A DNA stretch of 64,000 nucleotides from Robertmurraya sp. FSL R5-0851 (GTDB taxonomy: Bacteria; Bacillota; Bacilli; Bacillales; Cytobacillaceae). The stretch is from NCBI RefSeq assembly GCF_038002965.1, contig NZ_JBBOOE010000001.1, positions 1,903,001-1,967,000 on the forward strand, written 5' to 3'. The notes under the pieces were generated by a model. That model saw only the letters and a list, made by a program, of their open reading frames with translations, did no database searches and had not been told where the DNA came from. Below, piece by piece: positions 8,929 to 18,160 of this stretch (positions within the stretch are counted from its first letter, which is position 1; each line of letters begins with the position of its first letter). Position numbers and translations under genes: made by a program.

Positions 8929-11100
8929 ATGTTTGTTTTTGAACAATTAGCTGAACATGCAAAATTCCAGCCAGAAAAAATCATTAGCTCCTACCATGGA
9001 AGAGAGCTTTCCTACAAGCAATTTTATCAGCAGGCTAAAAACTTAGCAGGCTATTTTCAAAGAAAAGGCTATAAAAAAGCAGATAAAATTGCACTTTTTC
9101 TCCATAATTCAGACTACTTCTTGTTATCCTACTATGCCTGCCAAATCGCTGGATTTACAGTAACCCCTGTTAATACGAAATTAACCACACCCGAGGTAGA
9201 GTATATCTTTACACATTCAGAAGCAAAGGCGTTAATTTATGATGTTCGCTTCAATGAAAAATTAAAGAATATCAATCTTCAAATCTTTGAAGACTTGCTA
9301 GATGTAGGCGTGAATATGGACATTTCCAACTGGAAACCAGTTCACGTCATGAATTACGGATATGATAACCTAGAGGTTCAAAGAAATGAACCCATCCGTA
9401 CAGTTGCAGAGCTGGATGTAAAAGAAATCCTAATCACTCCTGAAGGAGATACCGTAATAGATTTTGGACAAAACTTTGCGGGTCACCTTAGGGTCTTCAT
9501 GCAAGGTGAAGCTGGAACAGAAGTAACCTTTGAGCATACGGAGGAGCTTAATAAAGAAGGGAATTTTACTTATCCTTTTTCCAATAGCACCAGAGAGCAG
9601 AAAGATAAGTATATTTTAAAGGGGAGTGGTGAGGAAATATTTGAACCTCGTTTTACTTATCATGGATTCCGCTATGTAAGAATAAGAGGATTAGAAGGTA
9701 CATGGAAGAAAGAACAGTTTAAAGGAATGGCCATCAGTTCAGATAACGAAATGAGTGGAAGCTTCCTTTGTTCTAATGATAAACTGAACCGCTTGCAGCA
9801 GAACATTCTTTGGAGTCAGCTATCAAATACCATAGGAATTCCAACAGATTGTCCGACAAGAGAAAAGGCAGGATGGACCGGGGATGTTGTAGTCTATGGT
9901 AAAACGGCTTGTTTCAATCAAAATATGAAAAAGTTCTTTGAAGAATGGTTAAAGAGTGTCCGATTGGAGCAGTTGGAGGATGGACAAGTACTTAATATTG
10001 TACCGATGGTTAAGAACTATGTGCATATGAGCATGATGAGCTCTTTAGGCTGGGGAGATGTGATCGTTACACTACCTTGGCAGTTATATCAGGTTTATGG
10101 TGATAAGAAAATTCTTGAAGATAATTATGATGCGATGACGAAATGGATTAATTTCGTAGAAAAATTGGCTGATGAACAACTTCCACCTGAAGTAGCAAGC
10201 ATGAGTGGACGTCAACTCGAAAATCAGCACTATTTAATAAATACAGGTTTCCATTTTGGAGACTGGCTGGTTCCAAGCGTTGTGAATGAAGATGGCTTTG
10301 CAGACGGGTCAGCATCTTCTTTTCTAACAGGCCATACCGTCTCTACGACCCTATATGCATCCATGACAGATATTATGAAGGAAGTCAACGAAGTTTTGGG
10401 TTATAAGCAGAGTGCTGAATATTACAATCAGTTGGGAAAACGAATCAGAGAAGCTTTTGAAGAAGAATACTTAATGACAGACGGAAAATTGAAAAATGAT
10501 CTGCAGGGCATTTATGTACTGGCGCTTCAAATGAATATGGTATCTAACGATAAGCGGGAACAGATTCTGCAACGGTTGGTTGAACTGGTGGAAGATAACA
10601 ATAATTGTATGGATACTGGTTTTATGTCAGTACCCTTCATACTCGATGTTTTGAGTGAAAATGGTAGAAACGATATTGCATATCGTCTGTTATATCAAAA
10701 CCAATGTCCTTCATGGTTGTATGAAGTAGAACATGGAGCAACCACCATGTGGGAATCTTGGAATGCTATAAAGCCAGATGGAACAAGGGACGAATGTTCT
10801 TTTAATCATTATGCTTTTGGATGTGTTGGAGACTGGGAGTATCGTAATCTTCTAGGAATAAGAAATTTAGGCATCGGGTATGATCACCTATCCATCTGCC
10901 CTGATTTAGACTGTGGACTGGATTGGGCTAAGGGCCATTATGATTGTGTTCATGGCAGAATATCGGTCGAGTGGAAACTGGACGGTAAATTGGTAATAGC
11001 AGAAGTTGATATTCCGGTTAATGTAACAGCACAATTAAAAATAGGAAATGAAGAGAAAATTGTTGGGAGCGGAAAATATCAAATTTGTTCACAGAAATAA
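8929..11100 (+). CDS. chimeric ORF: acyl-CoA ligase N-terminus fused in frame to a GH78 alpha-L-rhamnosidase
   Basis: Residues 1 to about 115 are the N-terminal part of an AMP-forming acyl-CoA synthetase (MFVFEQLAEHAKFQPEKI..., IALFLHNSDYFLLSYYACQIAG, NTKLTTPEVEYIFTHSEAKALI), as expected third in this operon. From about residue 120 the sequence is a GH78 rhamnosidase: DFGQNFAGHLRVF, RFTYHGFRYVRIRGL, then catalytic motifs D307-CPTR-E312 and TGD319, and the general-base region MWE609. The ligase lacks its adenylation P-loop and the rhamnosidase lacks its N-terminal beta domains, which points to a deletion joining two genes near base 9270-9310. The frame is intact for 723 codons with RBS AAAGGGGATGG. 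It is probably a deletion relic; catalytic function is uncertain. Confidence 0.85.
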   Translation: MFVFEQLAEHAKFQPEKIISSYHGRELSYKQFYQQAKNLAGYFQRKGYKKADKIALFLHNSDYFLLSYYACQIAGFTVTPVNTKLTTPEVEYIFTHSEAKALIYDVRFNEKLKNINLQIFEDLLDVGVNMDISNWKPVHVMNYGYDNLEVQRNEPIRTVAELDVKEILITPEGDTVIDFGQNFAGHLRVFMQGEAGTEVTFEHTEELNKEGNFTYPFSNSTREQKDKYILKGSGEEIFEPRFTYHGFRYVRIRGLEGTWKKEQFKGMAISSDNEMSGSFLCSNDKLNRLQQNILWSQLSNTIGIPTDCPTREKAGWTGDVVVYGKTACFNQNMKKFFEEWLKSVRLEQLEDGQVLNIVPMVKNYVHMSMMSSLGWGDVIVTLPWQLYQVYGDKKILEDNYDAMTKWINFVEKLADEQLPPEVASMSGRQLENQHYLINTGFHFGDWLVPSVVNEDGFADGSASSFLTGHTVSTTLYASMTDIMKEVNEVLGYKQSAEYYNQLGKRIREAFEEEYLMTDGKLKNDLQGIYVLALQMNMVSNDKREQILQRLVELVEDNNNCMDTGFMSVPFILDVLSENGRNDIAYRLLYQNQCPSWLYEVEHGATTMWESWNAIKPDGTRDECSFNHYAFGCVGDWEYRNLLGIRNLGIGYDHLSICPDLDCGLDWAKGHYDCVHGRISVEWKLDGKLVIAEVDIPVNVTAQLKIGNEEKIVGSGKYQICSQK

Positions 11101-11121
11101 ATAGTAATAATGTTATCTAAG

Positions 11122-11148
11122 TCGATAGGATTGTCCTATCGATTTTTT
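11122..11148 (+). terminator. Rho-independent terminator after the chimeric gene
   Basis: A 9-bp perfect stem TCGATAGGA / TCCTATCGA with loop TTG is followed by TTTTTT, 22 bp after the stop codon. Confidence 0.85.
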
Positions 11149-11649
11149 GTGTTTAAAAATGAGTGTAGTATTACTAAAAAGCTTAAGATTACAAATACAG
11201 ATATTACCATTTTTATACAAATCAAAATATAAAGATGGTTTTCGTTTTATTAAAATTGAACATTATCTCGTGCAAAAGCCCCTACTGAAAAAGAATCGCT
11301 TTTTAGATTGGTAATTTATCATCCTCAGCATACCTATTTATATTTGTTTTCCTTTCATATACCTTAATTCTATAACCTGGAATTAATGCTTTGTAACCAT
11401 ATACTCTATTATTCAAAGTCGTGTCTTGGCTTTTGATGCCATTCGATCATTTGATCGGACTGAATCAGATTTTTATAAGAATGGATCAGAATTAATTAGT
11501 TGGATGCATGAAGAACTTTTTCCCAGCCGAGATTAGGAACTGTAGAAGACAAGTAAGAACATGGTTAAGAGATATAGTCAGCTTAGATGAGCCGAGTGCT
11601 GTTACTGCGGATGTTGATAAAAAGCAGTATTACCTCTGCATTTATATAA

Positions 11650-11913
11650 CCTGTTTCAATAATTGCCTCGTTATTTCAATTAGATCTTTATGAGCAGGAA
11701 GGAAGAAACTTCTTAGGAGATTTACTAACTATATTTACTTCTAAACATAAAGGGACCTTAGTTAACATAGGAAAATCCAATAAAAGAAACTTTAATTTGT
11801 TATTTGTTGAAGATAGTGTTTTAAAAGAAAAAATATATAGGGCAAGTATTAATACATATAAAGCAACCATTAGCCATTTTAAAAAGACAGTCAGTTTTAT
11901 AAAAAATATATGA
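11650..11913 (+). pseudogene. C-terminal fragment of an unidentified gene
   Basis: An 87-codon open stretch without a plausible start reads ...FQLDLYEQEGRNFLGDL, TSKHKGTLVNIGKSNKRNF, ... FKKTVSFIKNI and a stop at 11911-11913. The composition looks coding but I recognise no family. The 5' part is missing, and the surrounding 11,149-11,938 contains only scattered open fragments (for example about 11,405-11,537, ending ELISWMHEELFPSRD). The left terminus of the Tn7-like element lies exactly 25 bp after its stop codon. Confidence 0.4.
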
Positions 11914-11933
11914 CTTGTATTGCCCGATGTAAA

Positions 11934-11938
11934 AGGGG
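11934..11938. repeat. 5-bp target-site duplication AGGGG, left copy
   Basis: AGGGG directly precedes the terminal TGT of the transposon. The identical AGGGG follows the other terminus at 40,529-40,533. Five bp is the duplication length made by Tn7-type transposases. Confidence 0.85.
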
Positions 11939-12083
11939 TGTCTGACGACACAAATATACCTATTTAAAATACGTCCTAAAGGCTTGATATAACAAGATTC
12001 ATTAAAAAAAGCAGGGTGATTTCGTGTCCTTAATTCTAGACACAAACTTACCCTGTTAACCTATATCAGACACAAAAATACCC
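11939..12083. repeat. left end of the Tn7-like element with TnsB-type binding sites
   Basis: The copies are GACACAAATATACC at 11,947-11,960, GACACAAACTTACCC at 12,039-12,053 and GACACAAAAATACCC at 12,069-12,083. A reverse-oriented copy lies at 12,014-12,028 (GGGTGATTTCGTGTC). They spread over about 145 bp, like the spaced sites of the Tn7 left end. The last two direct copies are 30 bp apart. Confidence 0.8.
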
Positions 12084-12111
12084 TAAAAAAGAATGGATCG
12101 TAGATATCACA

Positions 12112-12234
12112 ATGTTTAACTCATCTTTGTTAAAGTTTGCAAAATCAAATCCTAAGATTAAACAGGCAAAAATAAGAAAAGAGCCAGTGCCTGAACCTAA
12201 AATCCGTCATAGCACCCTAGGATTAATGTCGTAA
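12112..12234 (+). CDS. hypothetical 40-residue protein next to the transposon left end
   Basis: ATG 12,112 opens 40 codons (MFNSSLLKFAKSNPKIKQAK ... HSTLGLMS). The protein is basic with no recognised family and no good ribosome site. It may be a real small cargo protein, the start of a truncated gene, or chance. Confidence 0.25.
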   Translation: MFNSSLLKFAKSNPKIKQAKIRKEPVPEPKIRHSTLGLMS

Positions 12235-12254
12235 TAATAGAACAAGAGGCTGAT

Positions 12255-12353
12255 ATGAAGGCAAATTTTATTACAGATATTGATAATGTTCGGTACATAC
12301 TTAAAGAAGATGAATATGAAATCTATATAGTAGATATATACATGGAAAGATAA
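12255..12353 (+). CDS. hypothetical 32-residue acidic peptide
   Basis: ATG 12,255 sits behind AAGAGG and encodes MKANFITDIDNVRYILKEDE followed by YEIYIVDIYMER. It is acidic and looks like the N-terminus of a small domain rather than a whole protein. A terminator-like hairpin follows at 12,383. Support is weak. Confidence 0.25.
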   Translation: MKANFITDIDNVRYILKEDEYEIYIVDIYMER

Positions 12354-12382
12354 ATGTTCAAACATGTTCCGTCAATCATACT

Positions 12383-12424
12383 AAAAGGGAAGCCTGTAAG
12401 TTGATACTGGGTTTCCCTTTTGTT
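12383..12424 (+). terminator. terminator-like hairpin
   Basis: AAAAGGGAAGCC pairs imperfectly with GGGTTTCCCTTTT and is followed by TGTTGTTG. It separates the small left-end ORFs from the gajA gene. Nothing else is visible to 12,585. Confidence 0.45.
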
Positions 12425-12585
12425 GTTGTAATAGGTAGTTTAATCGACATCTATTACTGTAATAATTACTATGATGAAGCATGACATCTGAAAGCAGCCC
12501 GAAGTATTCTATAAATGGATAAATATTTACTAGGCTCTTATTTATAGCTAAACTTAATAATAATAGTTTAAAAGGAGTAGGAGAA

Positions 12586-14475
12586 ATGTACCTTTCAGAA
12601 ATTTTGATAACAAATTTTCGTAAGTTTGGGAAATCAGGTCTTCATTTAAAATTAAATAAGGGATTTAATTTATTTGTTGGGGAAAATGATTCTGGGAAAA
12701 CAACGGTAATAGACGCTATTAAACTAGTGCTTGGCACTCAAAGTAACGATTTCAATAAAATAGAAATCGATGATTTCCATATCCCTAATGGATCCACCTC
12801 CGAAAGTAATAGGGCATCTACTATAGAGATTTCTTGTATTATAAGAGATTTATCATTGGATGAAGCCAAACATCTCTTAGAATGGTTGTCATTCGAAAAG
12901 AATAATGGAAAAACGGAATATGTACTTCATCTTACATATAACGCAAAAAGACAGGGTAAGAAAATTTTTTATGATGTTAAAGCAGGAAAGGGCGAGGGTG
13001 CAAAGTTATTAAACAGCGAGGCTAGAAATCGAATAAAGGCTACATATTTAAAACCCTTAAGAGATGCAAATACCGAACTTGCACCAAGAAAAAACTCAAG
13101 ATTATCTCAAATACTGAGTAGCCACTCTGCTTTCGAAGATGAAGATAGTCACTTTTTAGTCGAGACTTTTAAGGAAGCTAACAATAAAATAGATTTATAT
13201 TTCAAAGGAAAAAATATGGACCAAAGTGAGCTGCCAGATCAAGAAGGCAAAAATCTTTTAAAGGAAATTAACAGTTACCTTGAAAAGTTCTCTAATAAAA
13301 ATAATGTTCTTGAATCAGGTTTTAAAGTTTCGGACCTAAAACTAAGATATATACTTGAACGTTTAAGTTTACAGTTTTCTAGCGAAAAACCTGGATTAGG
13401 CTCTAACAACATTTTGTTTATCGCTACAGAACTTTTATTGTTAAAAAGAGAAGAGTTCGATGGATTGAAGATAGCTTTAATTGAGGAAATAGAAGCGCAT
13501 TTACATACCCAAGCTCAAATAAGACTTATTGAATATTTACAGGAAGAAGCAGAAAGCTCGAACATTCAACTTTTACTAACCACACACAGCACAGTATTGT
13601 CGTCTAAAATCAAATTAGAGAATCTCTTTATTTGTAACAATGACAATATTTTTTCAATGCGACCAGATGAAACTGAATTGTTAAAAGGAGATTATTTATT
13701 TCTAGAAAGATTTTTGGATGCAACAAAGGCCGATATGTTTTTTGCTCAAGGGGTGATTATGGTTGAGGGAGATGCAGAAAACCTGATCATTCCAGCATTA
13801 AGCAGGGTAATAGACAAACCTCTTTCACAGTATGGCGTAACCGTATTAAATGTAGGTAGCACGGCATTTTTAAGGTACTCAAGGATTTTCAGACGTAAGA
13901 ATATTAAAGAAGGGCAATTTACGATCCCTGTAGCATGTATAACAGATTTGGATATTGATACTGAAGCGTACATAGGCGATGAAGGACTAGGTGAAGCCTA
14001 TTATGAGAAACGGACAGAAAAAGTAAGTAGTATTAAGCAACGGATAGATGGTCAAATGGTTAAAACATTCATTTCACCATTTTGGACATTAGAACATGAT
14101 ATAGCACTAAGTGGACTCCGGCCGTTGCTGGTTAAGGCAGTTTTACAAGCAAAAAAGATTCAAAATAGTGACGAGTATGGTTTAACAGATAAGAAAGGCG
14201 AAACAGTAGAAGAGGAGATAATAAACCTTGAAGCCACCTGGAATGAAAATGGATATAATGATTTTCAAGTTGCCTATGATATTTATAAAAACATCATAAC
14301 CAAAAAGAACAATAAAGTCTCTAAAGCAATCATAGGACAATGTTTTGCTAGTTTACTTGAACAATATAAAGATAAAAAATGGTTAAAAAAGCTTATATTG
14401 GAAGATAAATATATTGAATACTTGGTTAATGCAATCAACTATGCGACTTCCCAAGGAGGTGGCAAAATTGGTTGA
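12586..14475 (+). CDS. gajA: OLD-family ATP-dependent nuclease, Gabija GajA-like (class 2 OLD)
   Basis: The protein has 629 residues. An N-terminal ABC/SMC-type ATPase carries Walker A GENDSGKTT (about 32-40) and the signature/Walker B region LIEEIEAHLHTQAQ (about 298-310) with TTHS. From about residue 390 a TOPRIM nuclease domain follows: MVEGDAENLIIPAL with the catalytic Glu, then CITDLDID with the metal-binding Asp residues. A UvrD-type helicase gene overlaps its end, which is the arrangement that defines class 2 OLD proteins and the Gabija anti-phage system. GajA alone is a nucleotide-sensing nicking endonuclease in studied cases. RBS AAAGGAGTAGGAG precedes the ATG. All key motifs are intact. 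Confidence 0.85.
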   Translation: MYLSEILITNFRKFGKSGLHLKLNKGFNLFVGENDSGKTTVIDAIKLVLGTQSNDFNKIEIDDFHIPNGSTSESNRASTIEISCIIRDLSLDEAKHLLEWLSFEKNNGKTEYVLHLTYNAKRQGKKIFYDVKAGKGEGAKLLNSEARNRIKATYLKPLRDANTELAPRKNSRLSQILSSHSAFEDEDSHFLVETFKEANNKIDLYFKGKNMDQSELPDQEGKNLLKEINSYLEKFSNKNNVLESGFKVSDLKLRYILERLSLQFSSEKPGLGSNNILFIATELLLLKREEFDGLKIALIEEIEAHLHTQAQIRLIEYLQEEAESSNIQLLLTTHSTVLSSKIKLENLFICNNDNIFSMRPDETELLKGDYLFLERFLDATKADMFFAQGVIMVEGDAENLIIPALSRVIDKPLSQYGVTVLNVGSTAFLRYSRIFRRKNIKEGQFTIPVACITDLDIDTEAYIGDEGLGEAYYEKRTEKVSSIKQRIDGQMVKTFISPFWTLEHDIALSGLRPLLVKAVLQAKKIQNSDEYGLTDKKGETVEEEIINLEATWNENGYNDFQVAYDIYKNIITKKNNKVSKAIIGQCFASLLEQYKDKKWLKKLILEDKYIEYLVNAINYATSQGGGKIG

Positions 14476-16192
14476 GATTACGAATGAGGATATAGATTGT
14501 ATTGAAACAATTCTTTTTCCTAACGGAAGTACGTTTAATGAAAGCCACAGGACTGTGATAAAAAATCTCGAAACGGTGGATATAAAAGCCTGTCCTGGAA
14601 GTGGGAAAACGACTTCTTTAATTGCCAAACTTTTAATTCTTGAAGAGAAACTTCCCCTAGAAAACAATAGGGGCATTTGTGTATTAACTCATACAAATGT
14701 TGGAGTAAATGAAATTAAAAATAGAAGTTCACAACAAGAGGGAAGCAAGTTGTTTCAATATCCAAATCATATTTCAACTATACAGGTGTTTGTTAACAAG
14801 TATTTGGCGATTCCTTCGTACAAACATTTTTTTCTAGGTAATGTTTATAGTATTGATGTGGATACATATCTTGAAAATTTCAAAAAATTGTTTTATAAAA
14901 TTCCACGGGGATACAGACAAAATATTGAACGTAAATTTCCACTTGAAGACCTATTGCAAAAGCTCGTTTTTGAATATGAAGAAGACGGAATTATATATTT
15001 GGGAGCGAAAAAACTAGAAGATGTCTATAGTGAGACAACACCCACTTTTCAATATTTAAAAGATTTAAAGAAAGGTCTTTTAGAGAAAGGGATCCTTTCC
15101 TATCGAGATGCATATGTTATGGCATTTAAATTTATAAAAGAATTCCCAGAAATTCGTGATGTGATTTCAGCAAGATTTAAATTTTTATTTATGGATGAAA
15201 TGCAAGATACTTCACCGATTCAAATGAAATTGTTAAACCAAGTCTTTGATATTAATAAAGTAATAATTCAACGGATTGGTGATACAAATCAAGCGATATT
15301 TGAAAGTCCAAACGAAGAATCAAGTTGGAAGCCAGATAAGAGGTCCCTTTCCCTAACTGAGAGTAAGCGATTATCATCAGCAATTGCAAAATGTATTGAC
15401 AATGTAAGCGTTGACCCACAAAGAATCACAGGTAATGAGGCCATCCAAAATATTGAACCTACCATCATAGTGCTTAACGATAATAACATTGAAAAAGTAT
15501 TGCCAACTTTCGCTGAACTGATTATTGAGAACAACCTTCTTCAAAAAGACAGGAAGGTCTTTAAAGCTATAGGTCGAGTTGGTAAAATTCATAAAGAAGG
15601 GCAAATAACACTTCCTAGCTATTATCCATCATTTAATAAAGGAAATAGTAAAAACATAAGAGTTAGTTATAGTTCGCTGCAGGAGTACATAGATGCTATT
15701 AATCGGATTGAAAACCCCGATGTCAATGAATATCGTAGACTCATAATCAATTGCCTGTTGCATGCACTCAGAATTGAAGATATAAAGAAGGACAATAAAT
15801 GGTTTTCTGAAAAAGCACTTTTACAGACCTTAGCGGAGAAAAACGAGCAAATTGTTATTAATTTAAACAGATTAATTGCAAAATGGGTAGTAAACGCAAA
15901 AAACGGCCAACAAATTCATGATGAAATAGCTGGATTCATCACCAGTAAATTTGTTCCTTACATAAAAGGTAGTAAACAGGTGACTAAAGATCTTAGAGAT
16001 TTTTGTGCAATTTCCAAAAAAAGTGTGGATAATGAGAATGAAATTGAAGAAATAGAACAAATTAACACCTTCATTCATGTTGCTAGCAATGGCAAGGATG
16101 AGGTCAAAATTAACTATTTCCGTAAGGTCAATATTCTTTGTTGTTGTTTTATTTTTTATTACAAAATGGTTAGGGAAAAAGCAAATCTCTGA
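14468..16192 (+). CDS. gajB: UvrD/PcrA-like helicase, Gabija GajB-like, C-terminally truncated
   Basis: Start TTG 14,468 lies 8 nt after AAGGAGG and overlaps the gajA stop, so translation is coupled. The protein of 574 residues shows helicase motif I ACPGSGKTTS (about 41), Ia VLTHTNVGVNEIKNR, II FMDEMQDTSPIQ (about 241), III IQRIGDTNQAIFE and IV LTESKRLSSAI. Motifs V and VI, normally 'TIHxVKGE' and 'ALTRA', are absent. The frame runs from NTFIHVASNGKDEVKI straight into residues read from a DUF421 gene in another frame. A deletion near base 16,105 evidently fused the two loci. Helicase function is probably lost. Confidence 0.8.
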   Translation: MVEITNEDIDCIETILFPNGSTFNESHRTVIKNLETVDIKACPGSGKTTSLIAKLLILEEKLPLENNRGICVLTHTNVGVNEIKNRSSQQEGSKLFQYPNHISTIQVFVNKYLAIPSYKHFFLGNVYSIDVDTYLENFKKLFYKIPRGYRQNIERKFPLEDLLQKLVFEYEEDGIIYLGAKKLEDVYSETTPTFQYLKDLKKGLLEKGILSYRDAYVMAFKFIKEFPEIRDVISARFKFLFMDEMQDTSPIQMKLLNQVFDINKVIIQRIGDTNQAIFESPNEESSWKPDKRSLSLTESKRLSSAIAKCIDNVSVDPQRITGNEAIQNIEPTIIVLNDNNIEKVLPTFAELIIENNLLQKDRKVFKAIGRVGKIHKEGQITLPSYYPSFNKGNSKNIRVSYSSLQEYIDAINRIENPDVNEYRRLIINCLLHALRIEDIKKDNKWFSEKALLQTLAEKNEQIVINLNRLIAKWVVNAKNGQQIHDEIAGFITSKFVPYIKGSKQVTKDLRDFCAISKKSVDNENEIEEIEQINTFIHVASNGKDEVKINYFRKVNILCCCFIFYYKMVREKANL

Positions 16193-16958
16193 ATTATCTT
16201 TCTTTGAATATGTAACTGGTATTTCCATTGGAAGTATAGGTGCTGAAGTTGCTATGGGACTGGAACAGAACATTTTTCATGGAATCATTGGAATTGTCAT
16301 TTTTGCAACAATACCCTTTTTATCTGGTTTGCTTTCCTTAAAAAGTAAAAAGTTCCGTGATTTTGTAGAAGGAACAGGAACTGTCTTTATAAAAGATGGG
16401 AAAATCATGGAAGATAATTTAAAAAAGGAAAGATACACGACAGATGAATTATTAGAATTACTTCGTAAGAAGGATGTTTATCAGGTGTCTGATGTAGAAT
16501 TCGCTGTATTAGAGGCAACAGGGGATTTATCCGTCATGTTAAAGAAAGAAAACCAACCATTAACAGCAAAGGATCTAAACTTGACGGTTGCTTCAATTAA
16601 AGAGTCTCAGACTGTTATTATGGATGGTGTGATAATGGATGAACCACTTGCGACGATTGGACGAAGCCGTGCTTGGTTACACACTGAATTAGAAAAACTT
16701 GGTGTAACGGTAGAAAATGTTTTTCTTGGACAAGTTAATTCCTATGGAGAGTTAACAGTTGACCTGTTTGACGATCAATTACAAGTCGCATCTACTCAAG
16801 AAAGACCTTTAATTCTTTCGACCATGAAAAAGTGCCAAGCAGACTTAGAGCTGTTTGCTCTTGGAACCGAATCAAAAGAAGCTAAGCAAATGTATAGTAA
16901 AAATAGTGAAAAACTACAAGAAGCTATTGATAAAGTGATGCCTATTTTAAAAGGATAA
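16098..16958 (+). CDS. DUF421 (YetF/YdfS/YrbG-like) membrane protein
   Basis: The frame has in-frame ATGs at 16,077, 16,089 and 16,098; I prefer 16,098 because the family motif begins at once (KLTISVRSIFFVVVLFF ... WLGKKQISELSFFEYVTGI). Three N-terminal membrane helices are followed by the soluble DUF421 domain (DLNLTVASIKESQTVIMDG, LGVTVENVFLGQVNSYGEL). The start region comes from the gajB reading region and has no clear ribosome site, so expression may depend on read-through from the upstream gene. DUF421 proteins are spore- or envelope-associated in Bacillus; their function is poorly known. Confidence 0.75.
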   Translation: MRSKLTISVRSIFFVVVLFFITKWLGKKQISELSFFEYVTGISIGSIGAEVAMGLEQNIFHGIIGIVIFATIPFLSGLLSLKSKKFRDFVEGTGTVFIKDGKIMEDNLKKERYTTDELLELLRKKDVYQVSDVEFAVLEATGDLSVMLKKENQPLTAKDLNLTVASIKESQTVIMDGVIMDEPLATIGRSRAWLHTELEKLGVTVENVFLGQVNSYGELTVDLFDDQLQVASTQERPLILSTMKKCQADLELFALGTESKEAKQMYSKNSEKLQEAIDKVMPILKG

Positions 16959-17572
16959 TGGTTTATTTCGCTATCTTGGATGATCTTAAGACACATAACA
17001 AAAAAGTAGTACCATTTTTTTATATAATATCATTAAGTCGAATCTTGAAAATAAAATCTTTGGAAAAATATTTTTTTAAAATTGATTCGGGTATATGTAT
17101 ATATAGAAAGTTTTTCTTCAGCCGTTAAATTTAAAAACGCTAGGAAATTTTTTCAACTAAATATTCTGCTACAAATGATGTAAATACTCTAGAAGGAAGT
17201 CGTGATACCTATTCGTTAGTAGGGAAAGAGCAGAAGTATCAAAATCGTATTTATGTTATCGCCTAGTGTAAAATAAAGGGAGTAAACTGGGAATGCACCT
17301 ATATCATATATTATAATTGAATAAATTTAATGTCTATCTGCAAAAACTGCCTCACCTCGGGTAGTTTTTTTGTATCATTAATAGACATTTTCCTTTAAAC
17401 AGGGTTACTTGACCTACAAGGGCTAGGGTTATTAGTTATCGTTTTTTTGCGCTTATGTTGCGTCTACTTGCACTTCAGAAGTTATATTCAGTGAAGTAAA
17501 AGTTGTCTATAATGCTAACGTTTTTGGCATATACATAGAACACGTCCATTTAGACAGGAGAGTTCTTAATAA
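16959..17572. other. 614-bp AT-rich gap, one coding-like fragment
   Basis: I see no gene. A 35-codon open stretch at about 17,160-17,266 reads YSATNDVNTLEGSRDTYSLV and ends GKEQKYQNRIYVIA before a stop. It has coding character but no start and no recognised family, so it is probably a gene remnant. A terminator-like hairpin lies at 17,342-17,371. Confidence 0.4.
17342..17371 (+). terminator. terminator-like hairpin
   Basis: AAAAACTGCC pairs with GGGTAGTTTTTTT across a 7-nt loop, giving a stem plus T tract. Confidence 0.6.
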
Positions 17573-18160
17573 ATGCCATATTTTATGAAAGCAGTTGCTA
17601 TTCTTGTAGGCAGCATGTCAATAGCGTTGGGAATAAATACTTTTTTAATACCAAACAAAGTTTTAGATGGCGGAATTATTGGCCTAGGTTTAATTATTAG
17701 TTATTTATTAAATACAAACGCCGGGTTCACGATAATGGTATTGAGCATCCCCATTTTTGCTCTAGCTTGGTTTAAGTATCGTTCATATTTTTTTAATAGT
17801 TTGCACGGTATGCTTTTATCATCATTTTTTATTGACCTTTTTCATAACGTTAATCAAGTTCCTATAAAATTTTCACCAATTCTTAGTTCATTTACAGGTG
17901 GTGTATTCATTGGTTTTGGCATTGGTCTTATGCTTCGCTTCGAGACAAGCACAGGTGGAACAGATTTATTAGCCCAGTACTTTTCTGAATTCATTAAAAT
18001 TAATGTTGGGATCATCATTCTCATTATGGATGTTTTTGTTATTTGTCTTGGGGGTTTATTCGTTTCAACAGAAACTTTCTTTCTTTCGGCTATAACTATT
18101 TCATCTGGTGGAATAACTACAAGCCTTTGCACTTGGAATTTTAAAAGCAATGATTATTGA
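17573..18160 (+). CDS. YitT family membrane protein (short form, no DUF2179 domain)
   Basis: The protein of 195 residues has about five membrane helices and the YitT pattern: ALGINTFLIPNKVLDGGIIGLGL, then GVFIGFGIGLMLRFETSTGGTDLLAQ. Typical YitT proteins reach about 280 residues with a C-terminal soluble DUF2179 domain. Here the protein ends soon after the last helix (GITTSLCTWNFKSNDY). It is therefore either the short subfamily or a C-terminally truncated copy. RBS is ACAGGAGAG. A DUF421 gene lies upstream and a DUF421 fragment downstream. Function unknown. Confidence 0.75.
   Translation: MPYFMKAVAILVGSMSIALGINTFLIPNKVLDGGIIGLGLIISYLLNTNAGFTIMVLSIPIFALAWFKYRSYFFNSLHGMLLSSFFIDLFHNVNQVPIKFSPILSSFTGGVFIGFGIGLMLRFETSTGGTDLLAQYFSEFIKINVGIIILIMDVFVICLGGLFVSTETFFLSAITISSGGITTSLCTWNFKSNDY

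Noticed and set aside
11508..11693. 61-codon frame MKNFFPAEIRNCRRQ...
   Set aside because: No ribosome site, no coding character, and it lies across several gene fragments.
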